From contig NC_079207.1 of the NCBI RefSeq assembly GCF_026745355.1, forward strand, positions 30,844,507 through 30,908,506: 64,000 nucleotides of DNA. The letters run 5' to 3'. Made by a program: the position numbers and the translations under genes. Within the stretch, counting starts at the first letter, position 1; the number at the start of each line of letters is the position of its first letter. This DNA is from Beta vulgaris subsp. vulgaris. Lineage: Eukaryota > Streptophyta > Magnoliopsida > Caryophyllales > Amaranthaceae. Positions 43,576-55,228 of this stretch are shown here, piece by piece. The notes under the pieces are model-generated. The model saw nothing but the letters and a program-made list of their open reading frames with translations. It did not search any database and was not told the origin of the DNA.

Positions 43576-44832
43576 CAAAATGTAGTAGTGACTCCCACCC
43601 CCACCTCCACGGATGAAACCACCCTCATCATCCCCTCCCCACCACGAAATTGCCTTCCCTAGCAACGAAACGACCCCCACTAGAACCCAACTCCTCTCAC
43701 TTCCAACACCACCCCCTCCACACCAGGAAACCACCTTCCCAACCTTGCCACCACCCAAACAGCATTCCGCCACCACCCCACCACCAAAAAATCTCCCTAG
43801 AAACCTAACCCACAACCACAAATTACACAACCCAAACCACGAATTGCTACCACAAATCAATCTGACCTACCTCAAAGCCACCACAAACCCACCCAGTAAC
43901 CACCCTCTCACCACCAACAGCCAAGATCCAAAACCCCACCATAACTACCCAAAACCCATTCCACCCAACTTGCAGCCACCACCAAGGCGCCAACCTACCC
44001 CGTAAGGGCCGTAACCACCCTCTCACCACCACCAACATCTGAAACCCCACCATGACCACCCAAAACCCATCCCACCCAACTCGTGTCCACCAAAATCCCA
44101 CCATGTAACCACCCTCTCACCACCATCAAGATGGGAAATCCTACAATAGTCACCCAATTCAGACCCACCCCACCGACCCCTCACCCACATTATAACCATC
44201 ACTGCACCTACCTTCCATATTTCACCATTTTTGCTTTAGATCCGAGTTTCAAGCTCAACTTGAAATTCTTTGTTCTAGGGTTTCAATTTCTGGGAGGGGC
44301 ACGCGACTTTAATAAGGCTAGATATGGTGGCAGCGACTCTAACAAGAGAGGAGGTGGTGAGAGAGGAGGTCGTCGGTAACAAATCTGGGTACGGTGGCGG
44401 AAATCGTGAATGTTGGTGGTGGAAATCGTGAAGCTTAGTGACGGTTGTGGTTTCGGGATGGGGGAGGGGTGGAAGAGGGGCATCTGTGGAGGGGCTAGGG
44501 GGAGGACAAAGAGATAGATTGGTTAAGGGAAGGCTGGGCAGGGTCGGGGGTAAGGTGGGTGAGGGAGAAAGAAAATTTTTCTTTATTTTATTTTTCAAAT
44601 TTAAATAAATATTAAAACAATCAAGCAATAAAAAAGCGACATGTAACCTAGAGAGTTTCACGTAAGCTTATTTACCTCCTACAACAAGTTAACAACTGGT
44701 ATTGTCCTACTGGAGGAATTTTGATGTATAGTTTGTATTATTACATAATAATCAGAAGTTTGTATTATTGCAAGAGATCGACCAAAAGTTTATATTATTC
44801 TTGTTATAAAATCCTTTACTAATGATACATAG

Positions 44833-47559
44833 TGTAACACCCCGAAATTTCTCTGAAATTTTCGCGCGTTAATTATTATTATTGGAGTGTTAAATTATAT
44901 TTCACTAATATATTTTCAGAAAGTATAAATATATATATTTTTACATCTACATTATTTTAATCGGTATTGTTCAATGTGTTTATAATGTGTTTATTTTGTG
45001 TGGCATTGTTGTTAGTCGTATAATGTTTGTATCTGCGTTATTGATACGAAATGGACAATGTAGTGCTCGTGTCTGTGCCGAGTATAAAATGTGATAGTAT
45101 AGTGCGTGCGTATTTGTATTATGTTAGTAATTATAATTTTTAATTTTGGAAAATACTTACTTATACATATTATTTTTGAATGATTTTACTTGGTGCCTGA
45201 AATGTACATTATACTAGTGTTTCTTTCGTACATTGTATTATGTGTATTAGGAGGTCCGAAATTTCTGATTTTTATTTATGGTACACGAAGAGTCTTTGGA
45301 CAGCTTTTTTGAACTCTTGTAACATTGCGATAATCAAGAGATTATCCCTTCATATACCTCCCTTAATGCACATTTTAATCTCCATCTTTTCACCTTCATT
45401 TCTCTGAAAATAAAATCAGAAAATCGTCCCCCTTGTCACTTCATTTTCATATGCCTAAACCAAAGAAAGGGAGAGGAAAGGTCTTGGTTCTTCTTTCGCT
45501 ATTTTCTCACAAAAATCAATCCACATTTCTTGGTTTCAAGCTATTTTTTGCACCGGTTTTCAAGCACGTGTCGAGATCGTTGCGTTGTGTTCGTAGGAGT
45601 CGAAGGTGGTGATATTCCACAAGGTGTTTAGAGTACATTTGAGACTTTCTACTACGTTTATCTACAAGAAAAGGTAACTAGCGTTATTCTAGTTCGGTAG
45701 AGTATAGATTTTGAACTTAGGTTGTTAGAATTACGTTAGAGAACGTAGTATCATGCTAGGTGGAACTTAGAGTATTGTATGATTAAAGTTTCATGTGGAT
45801 TCTATGGTTGTTGGTGTTTTTTTCATGTTTTGGATTGCTACTATGATCTTATTGATAGGACATGTCAAGTAGTTGTTTTCTTTTGGTTGTGTGGTTGAAT
45901 TTATTTGATTGGTTCTCTTTGATTTTGCCTTGGATTGGAGTTGTTGTTATTATTGGTGATGTTTTGACACATGTGAAGGTGTTTGGTGTTGTGTGTTGGC
46001 GTGGGTTGAGTTGGAGTGGACGTAGGAGACTAGTGCAAGTTTCGTGGGATTTTTGGTGGGCGTACGAGCGAAGCTCGCAGGCCACGGCAGTAGCTGCTCA
46101 CGACTCGCGAGCCTCATCGCGACTCGCGATGGCTGGGTGTCGCGACCCGCGACGAGGGGTCTGTCCCCTGGGTCGTGCTGCTGTGTTTTAAATTCCTTTT
46201 TGGTTTGCAGCTTATGTATCATTTCTTGGTTGGTCTTAGGTATGTATACTAAGGATGTTTGAGTAAACTTTGGTTGGTTTAAGTGTTACATTAAGGGTAT
46301 GTGCCCAAGTGTGTTAGGTAGCTTTTGGTTATTTGCCTGGAAATGGGTCGGTTGCTAGTGCTTGGCTATATAAACTCATGGTGGAACCATCATGGGTAAG
46401 ATTGTTTTGATTTGCTCTTATAACTTGTTATATATACATTGAAAGTTGGATTTGGATTAGTTGGTGTATACCTTGACGTGTATACTTGTACGTTGTTGAA
46501 TAGTGTGATTATAGGAATGGTATGGTTCTAGTGGTCTCTATTAGGTGATCCTAAGAACGGTATGGTTCTAGGAACTTGAGTTGATTGTCCTTAGGGCGGC
46601 ATGGTCCTAGGAATTTGTGTTTGATCATCGTAAGGACAGTATGGTCCTAGGATTTTGGTTACTAACCTTGGGCGGTATGGTCCATTGGTTCAATTTACGG
46701 GTGGTATGATCCGTAAAATTTAGCTATTCGAAAAGGGCGGTATGGTTCCTCGAATATGCAGGCTATTCGAAAAGGGTGGTATGGTTCCTCGAATAAGCAA
46801 TGTAGGCCTTGGGCAAGCATGGTCCAATAAGTCTACTCACAGGCGGCATGGTCTGTTGTGTTTGAGCTTGTTGACCGCATTTTGTTGCATGGTTGACGGG
46901 GATTTGTTGTAATAGTGGGGTGTCTTAACTTATTTGTTATTATGATCGATTGTACCTCGTAGTGAGTATGGTATCTTGATATTGTATTCTCTGGTGTTGT
47001 TTCTAATTATTTAAGTTCTTTATCTGTTTCTATTGAGCTGGGAGAACTGCTAGTTACTCCCCCCCGATTGTGGAAGTTGTTGAAATGTTGTGCAGATGGT
47101 GATGATGTTTAGAATTGTCACGGTTTGGATCGGGGTTGTGCGTTATAACCATGTGCGTTGTGTTCGTAGGAGTCGAAGGTGGATGAGCACTTCGAAGCTG
47201 GAATTAGGACTAGTTACTTAGTCGGTTTTAAGTAGCTACCTCTTTGTTTGTCATGTATTTTGAACTACGGTTTCTAGTTGTCTTTTGGTTTGGATTCTCT
47301 CTATGATGGAGGGTTCTTTTGGAAACCATGTTATGTTTTGAGACTTGTTGGAATGAGGGTATGGGACCTCATTTTTCCTTTTTATATATACGACTTTGGA
47401 GTTTGATTAATGGTCTTCGAAGGCTTTACCTATTTATAGTTTCATATTTTACTCCTTAGAGTAGCATCTCCGTCTTATTGGTATTTCCGCTGCCATTTTT
47501 TGTATCATTTTCTTTACTTTAAATCTCCGCTCTCCTTTGGAATTGGATGGGATGTTACA
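44833..47559 (+). repeat. Solo LTR of a Gypsy element, 2.7 kb
   Basis: It starts TGTAACACCCCGAAATTTC and ends GATGTTACA, with a perfect 5-bp duplication CATAG (44828-44832 and 47560-47564). No internal retrotransposon sequence is present between the repeats. Inside are TCGCGA-rich words at 46097-46152, a TATA box TATATAAA at 46367-46374, and a diverged tandem repeat around GGTATGGTCC at 46505-46860. The TGTAACACCCCG start resembles chromovirus (Tekay-type) LTRs. It is the product of LTR-LTR recombination. Confidence 0.92.
46505..46865 (+). repeat. GGTATGGT tandem repeats in the solo LTR
   Basis: About ten units of 20-50 bases, each with GG(C/T)GG(T/C)ATGGT followed by TCC(T/G)AGGAA or TCCTCGAAT, just downstream of the TATA box. 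Confidence 0.85.
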
Positions 47560-47564
47560 CATAG

Positions 47565-49599
47565 AATAATTTAATACTCCTAACAAACCCCCTACCCTTA
47601 TTACTCCGCTCTCTCTCTCCGCCCCATTTTATTTTGTGTTTCTCTCTCTCACTTTCATTTCTTCTGTAACTTTGTCTTCTCTTTCTTCTAACTTCTAAAA
47701 TATCTTATATTGTTATTCTAGTTCAAATTCCATTAAAAGACACCAAACACAATAATCTAGACTTTCTTGTGATTGTTTTCATACCAATTCCTCCAACTTT
47801 TGTGTCATTTAAATTTTTTTTTCTCTGTTTCAGTCTCCTCAGACCTTCCTTTGTTTCGATCTCGTTGATAAACAATAATCGTCACGTCATTAATGGTTGC
47901 TCAACCCACTGTTGATGAAAACTAAATAGAAGATTCGTGAAGAAGACCGCCAGATCTGACCATCAGTGGTTGGTTAAAAAGTAGTACTCATCAATAGTTT
48001 CAAACCAAAGGCTGAAAAAAGATGAGTCCACTCAACTTAGATCTCTGTTTTTATTTATCTTTTTTTTCTTGAATTTTGGTATGTTTTCCCTTTGAACGTT
48101 GGCATGTGGTTGGGATTTTAGTGCAATTAACTTAAAAATATATGTTTTGATTTATCTTTCTTTGCATGTTATAAACAAAAGCCCTCTTGTTCTGTTTTAT
48201 TATGTTTATTTAAGATGAGTTTCATGTTGATTTTTTTAATTTCAGAAATTTGGATCTCAAATATAGGTTTCGGTAAAATATTGTTCTGCATTTTCGAAAA
48301 AAAAATTTCCAAAAATGTTCTATTTTTTGTATGTTTTGCCATATTTGTGTGAACAAGAATTTTTCCAGATTCTTTTTTTCATTTTTCGTTGTTTTTCATT
48401 CGGGTGAAGATTTTTCCAGATTTTTGGTGTAGATTCTAACTTTTTTCTTATATTTTTTTTCAAATTTTTTTTTCCAGATTTGAGTGAAGAATATTTCCAA
48501 ATTTTAGTGAAAAAGGTTGACCAGATTTCTATGTGATATATTTAATCTATCAAGAGTAAACAATAATGCGTGGAAGTATGTAAACTAATCAATCAGTGCT
48601 CGAACAAGAAAACAATAAACAAGAACAAGATAGTTCTTAGCTTATTCAATTGATCAGGCAAAGCGACCACAATGAATAATTTAAGGGTTTTGAAAGTATA
48701 AAGGTAAAGCCACCAGCAATCAAGAGAATTGTGTTTGCACACTCATGTTTTAAGCACAACTCACGAAAACTTCTATTAATTCACTATGAAATAATCGAAC
48801 TACATAGCTTGTATCTATACTAGTTTATGCATGCTAATCCTAGTAGGAATCGTGCATGCTAACGCTAATAGGCTTAGGACAAATCCCTAAATCCTAGACT
48901 ATCTAGACTTTTGAATCATGTAAAATCCGTCGTTTTAAGAATGTTGGCAAAACCATGATTCCTAATACAAGTATAACTAGGCAAACAATAAATATAGTAT
49001 GAACCCTAACAGAACTAGAACTCTCATTGACATGTTAAACAAGGTTAAATCAAATTTGTCTTCAAAGAAACTACAATGAACCGGATCAAGCAATACAATG
49101 AAGCCCTCTTGTATTTGCTGAATTAAACAACTATTGATGAAGAAGTCTATTATTCTGACGTTGTTTGGAAAGAACATTTTTATTGAGCCATGTTAATCGC
49201 ATCAGAGATTTCAATACCTTCATGTTGAGTCTCGAACTTCAACCAATGAGAATAATTTCTCATACCTAAAAAAAATCATACTCACAACTTCCATAGGGGA
49301 GAGGGAGATCTAAAAACTGAAAATAAAATGGGAAAAGGGGCTTACCATGGATGAAATCATCCATGCCCCGCGCCCCCAACTAATGAACAACAGCCAGAGG
49401 AGGCTAGGGTTTTAGAGAAAGAGGGGGGAGGATGTATATCTTGTTGTGTTTTGTTTAGTATGTGGAAGTATGTGATATTTCATAAATTAGGAGCACGAGT
49501 GTATTAAAAGTATTTAAGCGAATGAGAATTATGTGGAAAAGTCGTGCCTTTGATTAGGGAAATCAAGGCCAATTTATAGGAAATCGAAATTGCGCATCA
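47565..49599. other. Unassigned AT-rich stretch
   Basis: 47600-47700 is CT-rich like a 5' leader. 48350-48530 has repeated ATTTTTCCAGATTT words. 48540-49480 may be an old LTR (it starts near CTATCAAGAGTAAACAATAATGCG), but I could not find a partner. No coding motif. Confidence 0.35.
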
Positions 49600-49925
49600 T
49601 GCAGAGAGTGCGCTAGGCACACATCTATGTGTGACTCACAATTACACATGTCAGGCGCACACTGGTGCGCCTGAAGCAATAAGACCAATAAGTTGTGTAC
49701 ATGTGGCACGTGTTTTTTAAGAAAAAAGATAGAATAGACAGCCTATGTGTCACACGGAGTAGTGCGTCAAGTGCACGACTATTTATGACACAAAAACCAC
49801 ATGTTATGCACATATTAGTGTGCCTCACACAGGAAAACCAAGGCTCTAGGCCCACGTGGTGCGCCAGGCGCACCATCTGTGTCCAGCACACGCTGTCAGG
49901 CTTTTTTGCGAAATGCGTTTTTATG
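49600..49925. repeat. Cluster of GCGC-word palindromes
   Basis: It includes CAGGCGCAC-ACTG-GTGCGCCTG (49652-49673, perfect 9-bp stem) and GTGCGCCAGGCGCAC (49859-49873), plus CACACATCTATGTGTG. Similar words lie at 40-125, 3935-4130 and 9005-9260. Confidence 0.75.
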
Positions 49926-50039
49926 ATTTTCTTTATCCCTTGAAATTAGAAAATTTAATATTACGGATTAAAATCCGACTCTAATTTATTTTAAGATTTT
50001 TTCACCAAATTCCCCCGAATTTTCATGAAATTCACGGGT

Positions 50040-50525
50040 ACACTCGCACTATTGAAAATGCACCTTGTACCCCTCAGTTTGAACATAGTATACCCAAAAT
50101 CCCTTATTGACTAATGGTGTTAACTGCCATTAGTCTCCCCCACCCTCCCACCACCCCTTCCCCCTACACTCCCACCACCCCTTCCCCCAGACTCCCAATA
50201 GCCTCCGCTCCCACCCTCCCAGCACCCCCCCCTCCCCGCATCCCCTCGCCCTCCCCTTACCCAGCAACCTTGTCGTTTTCCGCACCCCCACAGCACCCGT
50301 TCGATTTTCACACCCTCCCCCCACCCTAGTCGATTTTTGCACCTAAACCCCACCCCTGTCGATTTTTAGGCTGGTTTAGGCCTTTAGGCTGTTCCACTTC
50401 ACGAATATTAACGGGGATGGGGGGTTTGGGTGCGAAAATCGACTACGATTGGTGGAGGGTGCCAAAATCGACGGGTGCGGGGGGAGGAAATCGATGGGGT
50501 ACTTCAAGGGTGGGGAAGTTTTCGA
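50040..50525. other. Low-complexity C-rich/G-rich block ahead of the chromovirus fragment
   Basis: 50140-50340 is CCCACCACC-rich; 50410-50520 is G-rich with GTCGATTTT and AAAATCGAC in opposite orientation, so the block is loosely inverted. It abuts the RT frame at about 50526. Probably a transposon scrap. Confidence 0.45.
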
Positions 50526-52870
50526 TGGTTTACTCTAACAATAAAGAAGAGCATGAGAAACACCTTCGAATAATTTTGTCAACCGTCCAACAGAAGCAAT
50601 TGTTGTAAAGTTTTCGATGTGTGAGTTTTTATTTGAAAAAGTGGCATTTCTTGGCTACATCATTTCTAAGGAGGGTGTTGCCATTGATCTAGCAAACATC
50701 GAAGCCATTAGTGAATGGCCTACTCCAAAGAAGGTGATTGATATAAGAAGTTTTCTAGGTCTGGCAGGTTATTACAGACGTTTTGTTAATGATTTCTCCA
50801 AAATAGCCCGACCCATAACCAACCTTATGAAGAAAGAGTCCAACTTTATTTGGAGCCCAAAATGTGAGAATGCCTTCACCATCCTAAAAGAAAGACTAAC
50901 CATAACCCTTGTATTATCCTTACCTGATGGGAGTGATGCTTATGAAGTACATAGTGATGCACCTAAACATGGTCTAGGGTGTGTTTTAATGTAAAATAGG
51001 AGAGTCATTGCTTATGCATCAAGACAATTGAAGCCATATGAAGTCAATTACCGTACTAATGACCTAGAGTTGGCCGCAATAGTTTTTCTTTAAAGAGTTG
51101 CGTCATTATTTGTTTGGAGTGACATATAAGATATATACAGATCACAAAAGTTTGAAATACATTTTCACCCAAAACAATTTGAATATGAGGCAAAGGAGAT
51201 GGTTAGAATTCATAAAAGACTATGATTTGAATATCCAATAACATGAAAGGAAAAGTCAATGTAGTGGCAGATGCCTTGAGTAGAAAGACAACTCATACCT
51301 TAAGCACTATGGTGGTGGCAAATCAACTATGTTTAGACTTTCAAAAGATGAATCTTGAAGTTATGCAATATGGAGAAGTAGAGAAAATGTTTAGTGCAAT
51401 GACCATTCAATTCTCTATGTTTGATCAAAGTAGGGAAGCTCAATTGAAAGATGAAAAGATGGAAAAGATAAAAGAGAAGGTGAGGGAGGGTCATGTTGGA
51501 GACTTCGAAATTCAGAAAGATGGAAGCTTAAGAATGCAAGGAAGGTGGTGTATACTCAAATTGAAAATCATGGAAGAAGGCCATAATTCTCCATATTCGA
51601 TGAACCCGGGGGTCATAAGTTGTATATGGATTTAAAGAAGAATTTATGGTGGGCTCGTATGAAGTTGGACATAGCTGAATTTGTTTCCAAATGCTTAACA
51701 TGTCAAAAGGTGAAGAGTGTATATAAAAAACCCCAAGGTAAATCCCACCTTTAGATGTTCCAGGATGGAAATGGGATTCTATTTCGATGGATTTCGTTGT
51801 TGCTTTACCTAAGGGTAAATCTGGGAACAATAAGATATGGGTAATTGTCGATGGATTGACCAAGTTTGTATTGTTCGTACCTATGAAGGCAACATGGTTG
51901 ATGGACAAATTAGCCAAGGCCTACATCAAGCATGTATCAAGACTACATGAAGTACCGAAAGATATTGTGTCTGATCGAGATTCTAGATTTCTGTCTAACT
52001 TCAGGCAAAAGCTACAACAAGCCTTTGGTTCGAAGCTATTGATAGTACTATTTTTCAACCAAACGTCGATGGTCAGACTGAAAGGACCATACAAGCCTTA
52101 GAAGATATGTTATGAGCTTGTGACATGGATTATCAGGGTTCATGGGAAGATCATCTAGATCTGATAGAGTTCTCCTACAACAACAGTTATCATTCAAGTA
52201 TAGGCATGTTACCATTCGAGGCTTTCTATGGTAGGAAATGTAGAAACCCATTATGTTGGAACTATATAAGTGAAGTAGTTATACTTGTGACTCAATTGAT
52301 TGAAGAGACCGTACAACAAATTAAGATGATCCAAGGAAAGATTAAGGCGGCCCAAGATCGTCAGAAAAACTACACTGATGTGAAGCGTAGGGAAGAAGAA
52401 TATGAAGTGCGCGAAAAAGTGCTTCTGAAAGTCTCACCAATGAAGGGTGTGATGAGGTTTCGAAAGAAAGGGAAGCTCAACACTAAGTTTATAGGCCCAT
52501 AGATAGAGCTGGAAAAATAGCCTATAGACTAGCCCTACCCATCGAATAAGCCATGTTCATAATGTGTTACATACATCTTTGTTGAGACGGTATATCCCAA
52601 ATAAATCGCATGTGTTGTAACCTTAAAAAGTTCAAATTGATGAGAACTTGTCTTATGAAGAAATGTCTATTAAAATTTTAGACAATAAGGTTAGAACTTA
52701 GAAGTACCCGGAATAAGGATGTTACAAACGTTAAGGTGCTTTCGTCTAATCAGAAGTCTGAAGAAGCAACATGGGAGAACAGGCTTAGATGCGAAAGATA
52801 TATCCATAGTTGTTTGCAGAGGTTAGTAGTAGAGTTACGGGGGCGTAACTCTTCTTAAGAGGGTAGAATG
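50526..52870 (+). pseudogene. pol: Chromovirus (Tekay-like Ty3-Gypsy) pol: RT end, RNase H, integrase, chromodomain
   Basis: It begins inside RT (YSNNKEEHEKHLRIIL). It continues at 50617-50994 with FLGYIISKEGVAIDLANIEA and RSFLGLAGYYRRFVNDFSKI. RNase H is broken by stops (SDAPKHGLGCVLM; NVVADALSRKT at about 51260). The integrase zinc region lies near 51700 (FVSKCLTCQKVK). The catalytic part is at 51787-52101 (DFVVALPKGKSGNNKIWVIV, DIVSDRDSRFLSNF), then FSYNNSYHSSIGMLPFEAFY. A chromodomain-type tail follows at about 52690-52800 (KVLSSNQKSEEATWENRLRC). Many frameshifts and stops. Gag, protease and the RT start are missing, so it is a 5'-truncated relic. Confidence 0.9.
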
Positions 52871-53028
52871 TGATAGAGTTTCACGCTTGACTTAGAACCC
52901 TATTTGTTTGACTTATTTTATGAGTCATTATGTGAGCCAACTTACTTTTATAGGAAGTTGGTAGTATATGTGAAATACTTGATTTATCTCTTGCATTGCT
53001 TGCTTTAAGTTTCGAGAATAAAACTTTT

Positions 53029-53043
53029 TTTAAGGGGGGTGTC
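53029..53043 (+). promoter_or_regulatory. Polypurine tract of the chromovirus relic
   Basis: AAGGGGGGTGTC lies immediately before the LTR start TGTAATACTCCG. Confidence 0.65.
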
Positions 53044-54980
53044 TGTAATACTCCGTATTTTCATTAAATTATTCATTATAATTTTTAAAAGGTTTTATTT
53101 ATTAAAAAGGCTTTTATTAATTATAAAGGTTTCAAATAGACTTTTATAAATGATTATGAGTTTTTCAAATAAAGTCTAGTCCAAATTATATATTAGGCCT
53201 AACTTTACAAATTATAATCCAAGTACTTAGTTTTAGCAGTTGAAGATATTTCTTAAAATAAAATCAGAAAAGATTCACAAAAAAAATAAAGAGATAAGAC
53301 AAAAAAAAAGGAAAAAGATTTACAAAAAAAATTTATATAAAAAGAAAAAAGGAAACAAACAAATTTCGTTGCCAACCGAATATGTCTATCGGCAGCAACA
53401 TAGAGTAACCATGCAAAGTCTTTATATCTTTTTCTTTTGGTAATATTAATTATTTAACCTACTAGACTTATATTTTATGGAATAAATTATATTTTTTCTT
53501 AATCTTAGTTGGATAATCTAAATATTAGCTATATTTTAGTTATATTAGTTTATCTTTTTTCCTAAATTCATCTTTTAGTTTCCTAGTCCTATTTCGATTC
53601 TACCTATCCAACTAGTATAAATAGGGGTCCCCACCCATCATATTCTTCCCACCAAATTTGATAAATAAATCTCTTTTCTCAAGTTTAAACTATCTTTCCC
53701 TCTTAGCCTACCTTCTCTCTTCTCCCGAGTAGTTATAATTTTCAAGGCGCGTGTATATGCAGATCTTTAAATATTATTCTGCATATGTAGTATCATGTTT
53801 AAGGGTTATTATTTTATATGTTTTATGGGTTTACATGAATGTGTTAAATTGATAACTTATAACAAGCATGCTTAGTAGATCGGTGTTAAATTCATTTTCG
53901 ATCTGTAGATTGTAATATATAATGAACTATGTTGAACCACGCTTTTGTCGTCATCCGTTGAGTTGTTTATTTAACATTATTGTCATTATTTTATTGCCTT
54001 ATTACTAAGGATATTATCAGTCTCCGAATTCATGTACCGAGTTGGATTGTTATATTGTTAGTGGAAAAGTTCTACTTTAGTTTATTGGTACTCACTTAGT
54101 TAATCTTCAATGTTCATGAATCATGATGCATATTAACGCTATTATTATTAGCATAATTATTGTTACTATTCCTATTAGTATTATCATAAAAATTATTGTT
54201 TCATGTATGATCTAGAAGATTTTCCAAGATTATTTCATGAACAAGTTATATTTTTATATGCTTTTATATAGCTAAGTTTATAAGAATTATTATTCTTTTT
54301 AAAGGAGGATTATTTTAGAAGGATTTTTATTAGATACATGATTTTTTATGACCGCAATTATTAAAAAAGCAATGGCTTGTTATTTATTAGCAAGAACGGT
54401 AACTATTATATTATTTACACATGTACTTTTTATATAAGTCATGTGGACAAGGTAGTAACCTCTTCTAATAGACTCGATATGGAATACTAAACTTGGGGTT
54501 TATGTACACTTTAAGAAAGGTACCTAGGCAAGGAAAAAGAGATTTTATTAAAGTTATATACTTTATATTATACATGTATTACAAGTATCCAGGAAGGTTT
54601 ATAGAAATTTTTTTAATGCTTAATAAAGTATTTAAATTTTCGCATATACAGTATATTTACTGACACGCGTTTTGTTTAATTGTTTTATGGCTTTGTCCTT
54701 GTGATGACCCTGCTGAGTAGAATTTACAGGTTGATTAGATGCGTACTTTGCATGGGGAGCTAGTGATGAATAATACATTGCTTAGTTTAGTAGTTAATAT
54801 TTTTATAATTCCTTTTGTCATAGTAGCAACAATAATTTTTTTTATCAATAAAGAGTAGTTATTAATATTAGTTCCGTTGCATTGTTCAATTAGTAGTTAG
54901 TAGTTTTAGCCTTTAACGTTATCACATGGCGATAATACTGTCAAGATTCTCAAGTGTATTATATTAAAATATATTCTTCA
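53044..54980 (+). repeat. 3' LTR of the chromovirus relic (right end approximate)
   Basis: It starts TGTAATACTCCGTATTTTC after the polypurine tract. It contains a TATA box TATAAATA at 53616-53623 in a GTA-TATAAATA-GGGG context. I could not fix the CA end; the following Tat-like sequence starts by about 54985. Confidence 0.65.
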
Positions 54981-54984
54981 AAAA

Positions 54985-55228
54985 GAGAGAAATTTTGGGT
55001 TTACATGAAGTGATGGTGTAGAGAAAGAAATAGAACAAAAGAATGTACATAAAAGTTGAGGTTCTAGCAACAAATCTGAGTATCTTAACTAAATGACGAT
55101 TTTTTTTTTTGGAATTTTGTCGATACACTTAGACATAATACATGTATGCATGACTTATTTAGATGCACCTAGACCAAATGCATGTATGCATGACTCAATA
55201 TATGCGCTCAATCTATAAAAGGTTGCTT
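54985..55228 (-). mobile_element. Internal fragment of a second Tat/Ogre-like copy, part 1
   Basis: It aligns by eye with about 7700-7920 of element A (AACAAATCTGA, AATGACGATTTTTTT, CATGTATGCATGACT). The family's 5' untranslated region is here interrupted by the 1.4-kb CACTA. Confidence 0.7.

Larger units (their letters stand above)
40585..43590. mobile_element. Non-autonomous CACTA element, 3.0 kb
   Basis: It begins CACTACTACATAAATG (40585) and ends with the complement of CACTACTACATTTTGA (43590). A 2-bp AC flank repeats on both sides. Subterminal CTATTGCAACGGT repeats fill 40610-40960 and 43395-43575. The interior (41000-43390) is AT-rich. A GC-richer minus-strand patch at 42780-43020 has open frames without a known domain. 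Confidence 0.9.
40246..44814. mobile_element. Mutator-like element with TIRs over 100 bp, carrying a CACTA and a Stowaway
   Basis: The left arm 40246 to about 40450 and right arm about 44715-44814 are inverted copies (AATAATACAAACTT, ATTATTATGTAATAATACAA and ACATCAAAATTCCTCCAGTA). The target duplication is TTTACTTAT (40237-40245) against TTTACTAAT (44815-44823), 8 of 9. Without the CACTA and MITE it is about 1.5 kb, rich in CCACCACC on the plus strand, and encodes nothing recognisable. A 550-bp piece of it also occurs in the Tat/Retand element at 26784. Confidence 0.85.

Noticed and set aside
43613..44005. Proline-rich extensin-like protein of 130 residues
   Set aside because: CCACCACC-rich MULE interior; the same block in the Gypsy element at 26784 is equally open but has no signal peptide or SPPPP periodicity.
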